Source: Phymatolithon calcareum (taxonomy: Eukaryota > Rhodophyta > Florideophyceae > Hapalidiales). Taken from it: a stretch of 64,000 bases of DNA. Every line of letters starts with the position of its first letter. Positions within the stretch are counted from its first letter, which is position 1. Shown piece after piece: positions 12,281 to 24,651 of the stretch. The stretch is taken from NCBI GenBank assembly GCA_977006965.1, contig OZ345383.1, forward strand, positions 124,001-188,000. The letters run 5' to 3'. The notes under the pieces were generated by a model, which saw nothing but the letters and a program-made list of their open reading frames with translations, was not told the origin of the DNA and did not search any database. The translations under genes were made by a program, and so were the position numbers.

Positions 12281-14182
12281 GCCAACTTTTCTTGGTCAGA
12301 AATTTTGTAGGTCGGGATTTAGTGACATTGGCATGGATGGTGTAATCCTGGCGGCTCCATATGCTCAGTGCGCTGCTGACTTTGGTCACAAGTCTATATT
12401 TATCATTCTATATCCTTCGGTTCAGGTTTATTGTTTGTAAAACTGATGGTTTTGCTCTAGATGGGGTTCGGTCGACTCTCGCTTGAGTCATTTCGACGCA
12501 AGCCTTGAATATGTTCTCCAAGAGAAAAACTTTGCATTGAATTGCTGGTAATAAGGTCACAATGTGAAAAATACAGAGTAAACAGAATGCTGTCCGCACT
12601 GAAGGATGAAACTTTACATGATACTTCATGCTCTAGGCAGGGTCGCGAAGGTACTGTCAAAATCTTACATCAAGTGCTATGGATAGGAGAAAGAAGTTAT
12701 GGATTGGTGTTTTCTTGCAACGTTCATGTACTGACTCGTCTTGCGTCTCGCGATTTCATACTGTAGATGAGAAAATATAGATTTCTATTTGAAAGTTGCA
12801 AACATCTTCAAACGCTTGGTGAAGCTTTGAAAGTGCCGAGGAACCAAGATTAAGGTTTGCTTTGGTTTTTAGTTTTGCATGGTGGATCCGACGCGATCTT
12901 TGCCGCTCCATAACTTGCCTCTTACCCTCAAGTGTCTTTGACAAGAAAAATACTCTGCTGCAACGTGTCACGCAATTTTGCTGAAGCTGACTCGCGATGC
13001 TTCAGATTGCAGACGGAGTCCTGACAATGTGAAAGATGACAAGTATTTGATGAAGGGCTTTCCATGTCAAAGTATCTATGGTCTTGATATCATCGAAAAT
13101 ATATTTTCTAGTTTTTAATGTCAGTTCTATGAGTCTAGAAGTTCTTATCGGCGGGAAAGTTCCGAGTAGCCATCGTTTGGCGAAGCGTATATACTTCGCA
13201 GACTTGAAGAAAAGTCAGTCACAAGTCAGTCACACATGTCGTCAAATTTCTACGGACCGGCCATTGTCAAGCAGAAGGAGCTGATGATGTACGCGCCGGG
13301 ACAACACAAATCACCTCGTGGAGCTTTGTGCTTCAATTTTTATGGCCCTGATACTATATTTTTCTCCCTAGGAATCCAACGAAGCTGATTGAAGAAATGG
13401 GTAGTCAAGGAGCATGGGCAATTGGTACACTCAGCACAACCCTGAAGAAGCCTACGTGGACCCCTACCGAAGAGAATGAAGTGGCGCGAGCCATTGACGT
13501 GATATTATGCAATGCTGAATAAGGTAACTGACAACTCTCGATGCTAGTATAATGCGATGAGAAAGGTGCCGACTTTCCTCAAGTTGGGACACATGGTCCT
13601 TCTCAATAAATCCTCTTAATTATGATACTATGTTTTTCACTATGCTTTCGCCCCACTTCTTATGAAACCCGTTGTACAGTGTAGTGAAACGCAATTGTAC
13701 GCTCGTAAAGCAACCATATTGCATTCGTTCACAACAAGAACTCGGATGACTTCGGTTATTTCAATTTGTCCGATTAGTATTGAATGTCGAAGGACGAGTT
13801 CTATATTACGTAAGTCGAAGGCAGGGACTTGGCGGGAGCTGACAATTATCCAGCAGATAGACTTGTGCTCGTAACGAGATTGCACTGCAGTGAGCTCATC
13901 ACGGGACTTTCTTCGCCAAGAGAAGAGGTCTTAGCGCACATATGAAATGATATTGGGTATCTCAGAGAAGAGAACCATCAGCAGGAAGCTAAAATGTTTA
14001 ACGTCGAAATAGCGGCACCTGGAAGAGACAGTAAATGTCTGCGCGGTCGAAGAAGAAGGTCGTTCTGTTATAATCCATGTAGAAAAAGCAGGTCAATCTC
14101 CCATGACTTCTCCTCATAAGGGACAAGTATACGCATTTGATTTATTCTAGATTGATTTTAGAAGAGGAAGTGAACATTTTTA
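12281..14182. other. old duplicated segment, no intact gene
   Basis: This segment matches the reverse complement of 48235-47233 and then 42122 down to about 41050. Short runs of shared residues survive in one frame (for example FRFIVCKTDG and DGVR around 12420-12475, matched near 48070-48110), so it may be an old coding element, but stops break it in both copies. The CTGAC at 12731-12735 is the unoccupied site for copia-2 of the other arm. Confidence 0.55.
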
Positions 14183-14615
14183 TGTAGTATTGTGAATCGT
14201 TCAGTTTGGGCTTACAGCGTCCACCAGGAATGTGCTACCCACGGTAATTACAATTACCTCCACGATAGGATAATTAGCTTCTTTTTGTTGCTCTGCGACG
14301 TCGTCGTGCTACTTATTCCACGTTCGACGTCCCTCTACAGTAAAGGGGGCAAGCACCCTTGGCTAGAAGTCTTCGTGCCCGCATCTATAACGGTTCCCTA
14401 GATGGATCCCTTGGTCTGCTTCCCTCGGCGCTAGCGTCGTTGTATCGCCTATTCACATTTAATGCCCTGAATCATCTGTTCTCCTTTGTTTCTTTTCCGT
14501 TCGCTTCACCACTCTTTGCTGGACTTCGGGGATCTATCGTGCTCGCTCTGCCATGCGCTACCGCACATCGCTCGCCTGTTTACAGTCCAGGCCCGCGCCC
14601 ATCCATTATACTACA
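14183..14615 (+). repeat. gypsy 5' LTR
   Basis: This 433-bp direct repeat is almost the same as 21402-21834; differences were seen only near 14447 and 14463. It is followed by the putative primer-binding site. Confidence 0.88.
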
Positions 14616-14616
14616 G

Positions 14617-14630
14617 TGGTCTCCCGACCC
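14617..14630 (+). promoter_or_regulatory. putative gypsy primer-binding site
   Basis: TGGTCTCCCGACCC begins one base after the 5' LTR. The leading TGG is the complement of a tRNA CCA end, as expected for minus-strand priming. The tRNA is not identified. Confidence 0.55.
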
Positions 14631-14649
14631 AAAAATCTGAGCTTTGGAA

Positions 14650-17287
14650 TGGGAAAAGATCGACCCCCGAAGGCTGCGTCTTCCGCCGCACGACTACCGA
14701 CTACGCAACAGATAATGACGCGAGGCCGCGCATCAAGAATGACATCTGCATCTGCCCCCCAACTTCGCCTCGATCAACGATTGACGCCTAGGGGAGGGCC
14801 ACGTTCGCAAGATCGCAGGGCGAATCTCCCAGAGCCGCCAGATCCCCTTGTCGCCGACGCTGAACAACTACAGCTCTCCGTGGACCATCACATGACGGCT
14901 ACTACTACTACGGCGGATGCTGGGCTGCACGCGAAAGGTCGTGCAGATGGCACCTCCGACTCCCGGTCCCATATTGGAACAGCCGCACGCGCGCGGCTAA
15001 TGAGCTCTAGTGCATACCCGATGGCGGGATGGATACGCCTGCAATCGAGGAAGCCTATCTTCGAGGGATTTACGAAACTCTCCGATACACTACGCAAACG
15101 GTTTCGGCTCCAATCGCTCCGCCCCCAAGCCGAGACGAAAAACCTGAAGTCCTTTCGACGCACACTACCCGGGAACACATTCCCGTAACACAAGACCTTT
15201 TCGAGGCCCCATCAATTCCACGACATGCAACAGTGTCCTTCACTAGTCCGGCAGAAACCGAAAATGGCCCACCAGAAGTTTCGGCAGGAAGACTGAAAAC
15301 GGATCCATCATACCGACACGGAACTCCGGGGACCCCTGAAACTATACCGCAGAAACAAGCGACTCCACCTGTTCGATTTGTCAATCAGATTGGACCGGCA
15401 AGTCTACCAGGCCACACGAACTTAAACCGCCAAGGCGACCCACCCATTCACGATCATACTCCTTCGGAGGCGCCCTTTCTGAAGGGTAGTGTCGCAGCCC
15501 CCGCTTCGAAGGGAATTAGCGGGGTCATATTCAGAGATATGTCGCGCATGAGGCAGGAGTACACGCAACTGGCACACGAGCAGCGTGATCTCTTCCACGC
15601 GCAGGAGCTGCATATCCAAGATTTGACTGTTGCAGAAGTTGAACGACAAGTGATGCATCGGGTCACCTTGCTGATTTGCCAGTTGACATCCGCCCGAGCA
15701 ACTTTGTCCCGCCAGAGCAGAGAAATTCTCCACTTGCAGTCGGCAGTCCGAAGCTACCGGCGCAACGCCAATTCCATCGATCGGTCGAAGTGGGCATCCT
15801 CCGCGACGCCCCTGGCCGGTTACGTCGACAAGTCAAGATGAACCAGTTTTGAGTGATTGGGGGTCCACCTACCGTCACGATGATGGCGGTCATTGGTACA
15901 AGTACCCGAACCAGGTCCCAGAACAAGGGTCTCTGCAATGCGACCACTTCGAGGGCGCAAAATCTTCCAGCAGTGGTTATGATTCAAGTTCTTTCCTAGA
16001 GCGCCTTATCAAGCGCAAGCAGAAACGCCGTCGAGAGAAGACCCTCCAGAGAAAAGGGCATACGGGGGGAGAAGCAGACAAATAGCACCGTGCTGAAGCT
16101 TCCCATCCGCAATATGGCCGTTGTGCACTCCTCGGCCTCAAAGTGAGGGGTTTACGGGAGATCAAGCCCAGTTTCCGAGACATTCTGTCGTATTGGAAGT
16201 ATCGCCTTCTACGAACAGACACGGTTATGGGCAGAGAATTCACGGGTCATATCGGATTCAATATCCGTCGATCAGACTAAGCGATGAAGAAGAACGTGTT
16301 TGAATCCGATAAGCTGCCTGCAGTTCCGGTCGGTGTTTAAACGGCAACTAGACATGAACAATATTGCGGAAGGAGCAGCCCTGTTCATTTGGCCGAGATT
16401 TCTTGACGGTAACAAGCGGGATGCATTCGACGCCCATCGCGAAGACGGAGAATCCCGACTTGGTGGGTTTTGCACGTGGCCGGAAGCGGTGCAATGGTTC
16501 CTCCGCACATATGCGAAGGAGGAATACCTCGAGGATGCGATGGAAAAATGGATCGCCTCTCTCAAAACGAAGGTGAGGACGAGCAGTCCTTCGCTGACCG
16601 CATCTCCGCCCATGCCAGGGTTGTCACGAGAGTGTACTCCCAACAGGAACTCAATACCCGATTCTTGCGTGGAGTCCGTTCGGACGTAAGAAATCGCATG
16701 CGGGCATCTCGGAAGGACTATATTGGCCCAAACGAATTCGATGATTTCGTTAAACAGGCCGCTGACATAGGGCAGACACACAGAGCCATCTCAAAGGATA
16801 ATGTCTGAAAGGTTGGACGTGTGACTGTGGTAGAAACCGAGGATGGCCCCAGAGAAGAGGGAAGGGCGTACACGGCCCGTATACACGACGACCGCGTCCT
16901 AGAAATGGGGCACCACTGCCCCCGTCCCGGACTCCGTCGATGTCCGCGGCGACAGAGCTATCATACGTCCCCGCAGTTTCAGAATCAAACGTGACAGCTC
17001 CCTCAGATGATACGGGCTATTATCTCGCCCCGCTGCCGGTTCCGGTTCTGGTGAACATCGTCGTTCCAAGACAGCCGGTCATCAACGTGACGGATTCGCG
17101 TCTATCGCGGAGCTCGAGCCCGAATCGGATCGAGGGTGCAAAACGCGGACTTGGATGGTTGACAGACCGTCCTGGAGATATATGCTTCGAGTGCTTCCAG
17201 CTAGGACACCGAAAACCGAACTGCCCACACCTTAGCCGGACTGCGCTGGATGACAAGTACGCAACTTGGGCACGCGCAAATTTATGA
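14650..17287 (+). pseudogene. degenerate gypsy gag
   Basis: Gag-like pieces run through several frames: a Ser/Arg/Pro-rich start (from about 14650), a heptad-rich segment near 15530-15780, and a capsid-like stretch at 16345-16800 (WPRFLDG, EAVQWF, then a run ending FVKQAADIGQTHRAISKDN). An intact CCHC zinc knuckle at about 17183-17224 (CFECFQLGHRKPNC) binds nucleic acid in family members. At least four frame changes or stops separate the pieces, so no single gag protein can be made. Confidence 0.7.
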
Positions 17288-17531
17288 CGGACGAAGCCCG
17301 GCACAGAAATCTTGGCTGCAGACATTGGGGCGATCTTTCCTTGTCATGTGTATTCTCCTACTGACGTTTTGTCCCAAATTTCGCACGAACGGCTGCCCGC
17401 TTGAATGCCTTATCCGTGAAGGGACAATATTTTCGCCTCCGCCCCCCGGTCGATGATGAACAGGTCGCAGCATTCGAGCTTCTAAGAAGGCACTCGCATA
17501 ACCACCGGTCCTCCGGCTCCCTCGATCTGAC

Positions 17532-17870
17532 TTGCCGTTCTCGGTCGATACAGATGCCTGTGAGTATCAAGTCGGGTGCGTACTTTTGAAAACTCACGAA
17601 GAAGACACAAGACAACCTGTTGGGATTTGGACTCGTTCAATAGCCACGGCGGAACGGAACTATAGCGTTGGCGAGAAGGAATATCTCGCAGTGATCTGGG
17701 CTGTGCAGATACGTCGAACATATCTGGAACGTGGTCACTTTGATTTGTACACCCACCACCAAGACCTGAAATGGATGATGGGGTTTAAGGATGTTAGTTT
17801 ACGGATCGCACGATGGAGTTTGCGCCTCTTGGAAATCGACCTCACAGTGTATTACAAAAAAATGCGCTAA
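17532..17870 (+). pseudogene. gypsy RNase H domain remnant
   Basis: An uninterrupted run of about 112 codons has the gypsy RNase H pattern: PFSVDTDACEYQVGCVL, then AERNYSVGEKEYLAVIWAV, YTHHQDLKWMM and ARWSLRLLEIDL. The metal-binding Asp, Glu and Asp positions can be recognised. The reverse transcriptase that should sit upstream is absent; gag leads into this domain after about 240 bp. The frame breaks at 17870. Confidence 0.75.
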
Positions 17871-18060
17871 GAACACGATCGACGATGCCGTCTTTCGGTT
17901 TCCAACGTTTAGTGAGACCATCGAGAGCCCGGACCTCGATATACCGTGCGTGCTTGAACAGGACGCACCAGAATGTTCTTTTTCGCCAATGCTGCGAGTG
18001 GACTCCGCGTCGTAGGAAAGGATCGACTGGGATGAAAAAGATGATCCCGCAGACCATGCG

Positions 18061-18760
18061 GTGCTATGTCTTCCTGCTTCTGTGCAGGCATTCGAAGTAG
18101 AGACAGACACGCCGACGGCAATCACGATAGAAGAGTTGCGTCGCGAACATGACGCGGACCAGTGGTGCCAGTCGATTCGCCAGTACATGGCTCAGAAATA
18201 TGGACACTTGACCGACGAAGAGGACAAACGGGGAGCGCTCGTCCGTGTGGAGGCAGTGGATGGGGCATTACAGGCCTTATTACCGGTTTCCTTGCGGCAA
18301 AGTGTACTTTTCTTCTCGCACCACACGCCATTTGCCGGACACGCCCGAATTTCATGAAGGCTTTACAAACTTCGGAGGATATTTTCTGATCATCCATGAT
18401 GGCAGATGCTCGTGCCGTGTCTCAACACTGCCAAGAGTGAGCGAAGGAGCGCGTCAATATCCGTTCACATTCAACGAAGATGATATTGTTCTCACCCTCT
18501 AAACCACTCGAATTCGTGGCCATCCATATCCTTGGGCCGCTTGTGCGGGCGTCATACAGGCATAAATACCTGCCGGACATCACCGACCGCTACTCCAAAC
18601 TGACGCGAGTTGCACCCTTGTCAACTATCTCAGCATTAACCGTAGCACACGCTTTTTGCACGCGCTGATTTGACGGCAACACAAGCTGCAAGCGAGAGCG
18701 GATGGTCCGTACGAAGTGATATCCACTGAATCACATACGCTCAAAATTGTACTTGATGGT
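18061..18760 (+). pseudogene. gypsy integrase remnants
   Basis: Two pieces are visible. Codons 18061-18357 resemble the region before the integrase zinc finger (IEELRREHDADQW ... HHTPFAGHARIS). Codons from about 18505-18668 match the start of the catalytic core (VAIHILGPLVRASYRHKYLP, then DITDRYSKLTRV). The rest of the core, with the second Asp and Glu, is missing, and the text jumps to a C-terminal-like piece near 18700-18800. Confidence 0.65.
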
Positions 18761-21382
18761 CTCACAAATGTCGTATCAGAAGACCGCATCGCCGTGGTGC
18801 CTCCGACATACGAGATGCTAGGCGAGACGAGGGAGACGGGTTGCACCGATGAGTCTACAAGTCGACCGTCATCTCTGCGGCGCACCTCTGCGACAGTTCC
18901 CACAACCAGAGTATTGCGATCTGCGTCAAAACTCATCACTGCCCGTGACATTGTGCCCCCCATTACAACCTCAGCCAACAAAACACCGGACTTGACGCGG
19001 GAACGAATTTTAAGCGTCTTGTATTTCGATCAAATCATGGACTTTGACCCAAACGCCGACAGTTTTAGATAGGCTGGACCGACGTGGACCAGGAAGATTC
19101 TTGGCAACATCCGCACAATGTGTCCGACAATGCCGTTGTTCGTTTTTCCGCCGGGTGCCTTCCGCCGGTAGAAGAGGATGATGCCGAAATGGATGGCGGA
19201 ATATCGACGCTAACGATGCCAATACGGATCCGCGGGATAGGAGGCGTGTCCAAGAACGGACCCTTTCCGCCCTAAAACAGACCTTCATCATAACTTTGAA
19301 CTCCAAGGGAAACCTTCTATCCTGGTGGTTGATCCCAGGACGCCCCGCATGCGGAAATGGGCATCGGTCTGTGCAGCGCTAAGTGGAGTCACCCACGAAA
19401 AGACGGGTATCATAGCGGCCTTTTGGGAATATTGGATGCAAGCAGGATCAATTCGTTTATTCAAATTCGAAAGGAGTCTAAAAGAAAGGAAGAAGAGATG
19501 CAAGTCCTAACGACAACCGCTCCAACTTCCGGGCTTCCGGTCACCCGGTCTAAATCACAACTCTCCACTGCCGTGTCCACGATCATCCGAACGCTAGGGA
19601 ACACGTTCGAACAAACCGCGGATAACAGCGGTATTGTTGGGCACAAGCCCTTTCTCACTGGATATGGCCCTCCTCACGGAAGGACGATCTGGAACTCTTA
19701 AAAAGCTTTCCGCAGTGAGCCGATCTGATCACCGGTGTATCCGCGGGTTCGGGATTCTGCTCCCTGCGCATACGCATCGTCCGCTCCCAGAGGTCATCCG
19801 ACTCCTCCCGGCGCTGTCTACATCTGAGAACTGAGCATAAAGGTTGCGCACGTATCGCAGGCCCCTCCATACGGCTTCAATGCCTCACCCAGCCCGACCT
19901 CACGGGTAAACTGCCTTGAATTCGTGGACGCACTGGTCGACGGTTGCGCACTGGTGGAACACGAGTAAGTCCCATTTTCTGACTCCCCTGACGAGAATCC
20001 TACCAACGTGGCCTAGCAATTAGGTGGCCCGACGACGGGTGACGAATGGTTTCCGACTGGCCCTGCTCTGGGTTTCGAAAGACGGATAAGTTGCCTTCTA
20101 AAATTCTCCCGCGATCCACGAGCTCGTGCGCCGGCCGGCCCTCTCGGTCGAGTCCCACCAGCCAGAAGCTGTCAGTAAGCTGCCGTCACTCCTCAGGGTC
20201 GAACTTAACCCAGTCACAAATCACGAATATGGGCGCCCGAACCGAGTTTTTTGGCAAGTGCCGGTTTCCGGTGACCCGAGTCCAACGAATGGTCTCAATT
20301 TTCCAGAGGAGTACCTGCAACCGTTTCATCCGTTCACCGATCCGGCCGCACAAGTCGAAAAATTCGACTTCTATCGTTTGTCTGATGATGTGCGTCGACA
20401 TCCACCATAATCGCCGGTCCTCCGCTTCGGATAGTAACTTTCCTGCCACAGCCTGCACCCATAGTGTATCAAACACACATTGTACCGCATGACAGCGCGG
20501 CCCGGTTCTATGGGTTAGAAAGAGGCCAAAGTTATGCACCTCAAACGGGTATGCCACGAGAAAACTGGCCCCGACCTCATACGGTGCAAAATAGCGGTCA
20601 AAGAGGGGATACTGGGCTTCAAGCGACTAGGACGCGGCCGCATTCACCTCCGCGCAATATCCGGGAATTACACGTCCTTGTCACAGGCGATGTACGCGCT
20701 CCGCCTTCCGCAGCGAGTACGGTGTACGAAAATCAACCCTCCCGTTTTCACGGTCACACACTGGCATGTTCGGCAAAAACAGATACCGTGCGTCATACCG
20801 GCGCGGATGCTCGATCCCGACATCATGGGATCCCAAAAAGGCGTCCAGGCGCCACAGGGCGGTGATCTCGTCAATATTCACCCCCCGGATAATTTCGGAC
20901 GATAGGGCACGAGGTACACGCGGCCCGCGCGAGAGCGCGCTGATCCGAAACGACAGCACCTTCCCCATGCACACCCTTGCAGTGTTCTCTTCGGCACGTG
21001 CAGCGTCTCGCGTGCCTGCCATTCTGCCGTCCGCACTAAACCGCAGTACGCGGATGACGAGAATCTGTCGCGTTCCAACACCGCACAACGCGGCTCATCA
21101 TCTTCCCCCCTCGCGGCCGAGCCGGCAGCGATTCCGTTCAGAGCTTGTTAGACGTCCATAGAAGCTACACGCGCCAAAAATCTAAAACGCACACAGTTCC
21201 TCAACGAGTGTCAACAATTCCATGCGGCCCGCACCTGGTCGCATGAGAGCGCGCCGAATGCACGTACCAAACGTCACCGCTACTGACGCACGCAAGTCAC
21301 TGGAGGACCGCGCAACGCAGCGTTTGTCGACGGGGTGCCGGCCAGCAGGTCAGAAATGTTTTCTTCTCCCTTCCCGTGCTTC

Positions 21383-21401
21383 GGTTTTGGGAGGGGGTGG
21401 T
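21383..21401 (+). other. gypsy polypurine tract
   Basis: The G-rich run GGGAGGGGGTGG ends two bases before the 3' LTR, where plus-strand priming would occur. The 2.3 kb between the integrase remnants and this tract has no recognisable domain. Confidence 0.6.
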
Positions 21402-21834
21402 TGTAGTATTGTGAATCGTTCAGTTTGGGCTTACAGCGTCCACCAGGAATGTGCTACCCACGGTAATTACAATTACCTCCACGATAGGATAATTAGCTTC
21501 TTTTTGTTGCTCTGCGACGTCGTCGTGCTACTTATTCCACGTTCGACGTCCCTCTACAGTAAAGGGGGCAAGCACCCTTGGCTAGAAGTCTTCGTGCCCG
21601 CATCTATAACGGTTCCCTAGATGGATCCCTTGGTCTGCTTCCCTCGGCGCTAGCGTCGTTGTATCGCTTATTCACATTTAATACCCTGAATCATCTGTTC
21701 TCCTTTGTTTCTTTTCCGTTCGCTTCACCACTCTTTGCTGGACTTCGGGGATCTATCGTGCTCGCTCTGCCATGCGCTACCGCACATCGCTCGCCTGTTT
21801 ACAGTCCAGGCCCGCGCCCATCCATTATACTACA
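21402..21834 (+). repeat. gypsy 3' LTR
   Basis: Partner of the 14183-14615 repeat. It is followed directly by TTTTA, the right copy of the target duplication. Confidence 0.88.
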
Positions 21835-21987
21835 TTTTATTTCAAAAGTTACCAACATATCAGCAGACGCTTGGGTCAACTTTGCAACTTCCAGATTTGT
21901 GTCTAGAGTGATATGCGGCTAGAGGTTGTGACCCAGTATGGAAGGGTGCCAAATCTACCTCTGGTCTTTAAGCGGGCCTCGAGGGGG
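21835..21987 (-). mobile_element. LINE-2 terminal fragment split by the gypsy element
   Basis: On the minus strand this is the end of the LINE-2 coding region (a SPSR-like end just before the stop) and its 3' hairpin with TTTTGAAATAAAA. AGTGA at 14169-14173 and 21988-21992 would be its target duplication, with the gypsy element later inserted in its A-rich end. Confidence 0.65.
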
Positions 21988-22045
21988 AGTGATTTTAGAA
22001 CCGCCTCGCTTGGGAGAAAATCAATTTTTGGAACACTTTGGACAT

Positions 22046-24030
22046 AATTTTTTTTTGATTGGAGTTTATTTAAAAGCCTCACAGTCTTACGAATATACGG
22101 GCAAGGCTTCCTCAGTTGCTACCTTCCAGTGTGTAGACCGTTGAAACCTACCGTCTTCCATAGGCGGTGGGGAAAGTTTGGAGCCTGGATCGTCCTACCT
22201 ACTATGGGGTGTTCTTGTGGGTTCACTGCTGGTGTTCCAGCTATTTGGCTTTGTGTCCCAAGGGACATCTAGTTAACTTCTCGTATCTTGATCTCAGAGC
22301 AGTCCTTCTTCATTTTCCATGCACTCTATGATGGTCTTGCTGAATAGAAAAAGCTCGTTAAATGCTCTCTCGGTATCCGGTCTTTTGTCTTCTTTCAAGT
22401 CGTATCCTGACAGATTGTTTTCCAGCGTTGCCATATGCTGTCGAGCTCGGTTTCCAAATTTTTCCACCATGCTTGTTGTCGACACCTGCGGAAATCTTCC
22501 GCAGACGTACTGAAGCGCTAATTGCCTGTGCTTCACCTTCGGGAGTTTGAGGATTGCTGGTAGCTCGCTCGTCTTGTCATACGGGATTCTCCTCTTCCTC
22601 TTCAATTCGAGACGATCTCCTTCCATTGTGAGGAGTTTTGAGCGAAGCATTTCGGCAGACTGCTTTGCTTGAATGTGTTTGGTTGCTTCCACAAACGGTT
22701 CCCTGTTTTCCATAGCGGCAATGTCGTTCCTGGTCGACTGGAGCTCTTGGTTGTTTCTGCTCTCAGGCGGCTTTTGTAGGTACATCTTTTCTTTGTCCTT
22801 TGTTCTCCTCAGCATCTTGAAGGCCAGGATTTCCGTCTTTGGTTCGGTGCTTGGATTCGGCACAACAGTCGGAGTCTGTCTGACCTTCCTCTGGAGAGAG
22901 GACCAAACATTTGGCTGAAGAACGTTTGATCAACTTCCTTGGCGGCCTTCTCAATGTCTTCTGTCCATGGCGTTAGATGCATTGCGTATTCCCAACGTGG
23001 CTGGATTAGTGCCTTGTACACCTTGATGCACTTTTGAATGGTCAGCCCTTTCTTGAATATTCCAAGTGTACGCAACTCTTATACGGCGGACCTTGCCTTC
23101 TTCAGGCGTTGTATCATTTTCGTGTCTGATATTCCTTCGGGTCCAAGGGAGACTCCAAGGTAGGTGACCTCCGGGACGTGCGTCAGGACCATGTTCGCCA
23201 GTTTGAATGTTTCGCTTGCTGTTTCCTCTGATTCTAGGATCTCGCTTTTTCCCTTTTTCGTATTCCATGTCATACCGCGCTCTTCGGCCCACCGAGTAGC
23301 TATGTCCAGCATGCCTTGCAATGCAGCAGGTGATTTCGCTGACATAAGAACGTCTTCTGCGAATAAGACAGCGGGGACGTCCGCCCATGTGCTCGGGACC
23401 TCGCTCATACGCTCGGCGAACTCATCCATAAAAATGTTGTACAGACTCGGGCTGAGTGGGGACCCCTGTGGTACACCCCTGTCCACTAAAAACCACTTCT
23501 TGTCGGCATCCCCAATTGTAGAAACCCACGAGGGTGACAGAAATGCCTCGGCCATGGTGCAGACCTCGGGAGGCAGCACTTGTCTCATTCGTTTCACTAA
23601 GTGTTTTCTCGGAACTGTGTCGTATGCCGCTTTCAGGTCCAGGACTGCTACGCATCGCTGGCCTCCTTTCAGCAGCTCCGTGGCCCTTAGAATGGCCAGC
23701 TCAGTACTTTTTCCCTTTTGGAAGCCAAGTTGGTACCAGTGGTTGTCGTATACCTTGCGCAGCTTGATATCGATGGCCGTCTCTATGATTTTCCTTGCTT
23801 GGCTAAGCAGGGATATTGGGCGATAGTTTCCGGGTTCCTCGTGTGTCCCGCTCTTGTGTATTGGGACGAGGAGTGCTTTCTGCCAGTGGAGGGGCAAATC
23901 TCCACACCTCCCACAGGCTCTCCACAAGGCCGTAAGCGCGTCTGCATTCAGAGAAGCATTGACTTTCAGCATCTCTGCCTTAACTTCGTCCAGGCCGGGT
24001 GCCTTTCCAGTTGGCGATCTCCGGAATGCT
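22046..24030 (-). mobile_element. LINE-1, 5' truncated, about 2 kb
   Basis: This is the longest LINE-1 copy in the window. It holds most of the reverse transcriptase, the downstream region and a full 3' tail ending at the T-run near 22046-22056. Arm sequence continues on both sides (about 21990-22045 and from 24030) and matches 40.96-41.01 kb in the other arm, which lacks the element. Confidence 0.85.
22294..24030 (-). pseudogene. LINE-1 reverse transcriptase and C-terminal region, inactivated
   Basis: Read leftwards from 24030, the frame begins in RT motif 0 (SPTGKAPGLDEVKAEML) and continues through NYRPISLL, AVLDLKAAYDTVPR, GVPQGSPLSP and YLGVSLG, the standard non-LTR RT order. The catalytic FADD box reads FAED, so one metal-binding Asp is lost. 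An in-frame stop follows at about 23079, then more RT-thumb text (IQPRWEYAMHLTPW). A frameshift near 22860 leads to the Lys/Glu-rich tail ending CMENEEGLL at 22294. Three independent lesions make it non-functional. The endonuclease domain is missing because the copy is 5' truncated. Confidence 0.88.
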
Positions 24031-24466
24031 GTGATAGAGCGTGTTCTAAAGGTCGGTGAAAACGGACCAAGACACCCAGTACGAATGCAAGAGACCTAAC
24101 GGAGCCCTCAAAAGAAGAGAAAATCGAATCAAAAAAATGTTAAGAGACTAGAGCGTGTTGGGATATGAGATTATGGGAGCATGTTTTTTAAGAATAAATC
24201 AACTATTCGCCCCGTCGCCTGCTTTGCGCTATTGCGTTGCTGTCGTTCTCCCAGAGTTCGCGCGGTTTGTTATTAGGGCACAAATCCAATATTCAACTGA
24301 GTCTTATCTGCGGTGAGGTTGTCGTCCAGCTTAGAAATATCAATCGTTGCAGTTTTCAAAGAGTTAGCCACCATCAGAACAGGAACAATCGGTAAAGCGT
24401 TGCAAAGAGGTCTATTTGGGAAACCCGAACAGTCTAGGAGGACATATAAAACAGTCCAACTTCTGC

Positions 24467-24651
24467 AACGGTCGAGTCCAAGCACCAGCAATCCTGTAGA
24501 GGACTGAGATAGGATTACTTTGAATCCTGAGTTTTCCCGTCCGCGATTCTAGTGGGCGTTTCGTGAGCTGCACAAAGGTAGGTAGCATCAGAGGAAGCCT
24601 CGCCCATATCTTCGGAAGTCTGTGGGGCTTTTAAATAAACTTGAATTAAAA
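24467..24651 (+). mobile_element. LINE-1 tail insertion with 14-bp target duplication
   Basis: This 185-bp LINE-1 3' end finishes GGGGCTTTTAAATAAACTTG. It is flanked by perfect AGTCCAACTTCTGC repeats at 24453-24466 and 24652-24665. The corresponding right-arm sequence near 34780-34796 is continuous. Confidence 0.82.

Larger units (their letters stand above)
14183..21834 (+). mobile_element. Ty3/gypsy LTR retrotransposon lacking reverse transcriptase
   Basis: The 7652-bp element has 433-bp LTRs (14183-14615 and 21402-21834) starting TGTAGTATTG and ending TATACTACA, with only about two differences between them. It is flanked by TTTTA at 14178-14182 and 21835-21839. The domain order gag, zinc knuckle, RNase H, integrase is the Ty3/gypsy order, but no reverse transcriptase is seen and gag and integrase are broken. 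It sits inside the T-rich end of a LINE-2 tail. Young LTRs with a dead interior suggest it was moved by another element's enzymes. Confidence 0.88.

Noticed and set aside
14553-15188. A 211-codon frame at the start of the gypsy interior as a host gene
   Set aside because: It begins within the 5' LTR and overlaps the gag-like frame; it is part of the element.
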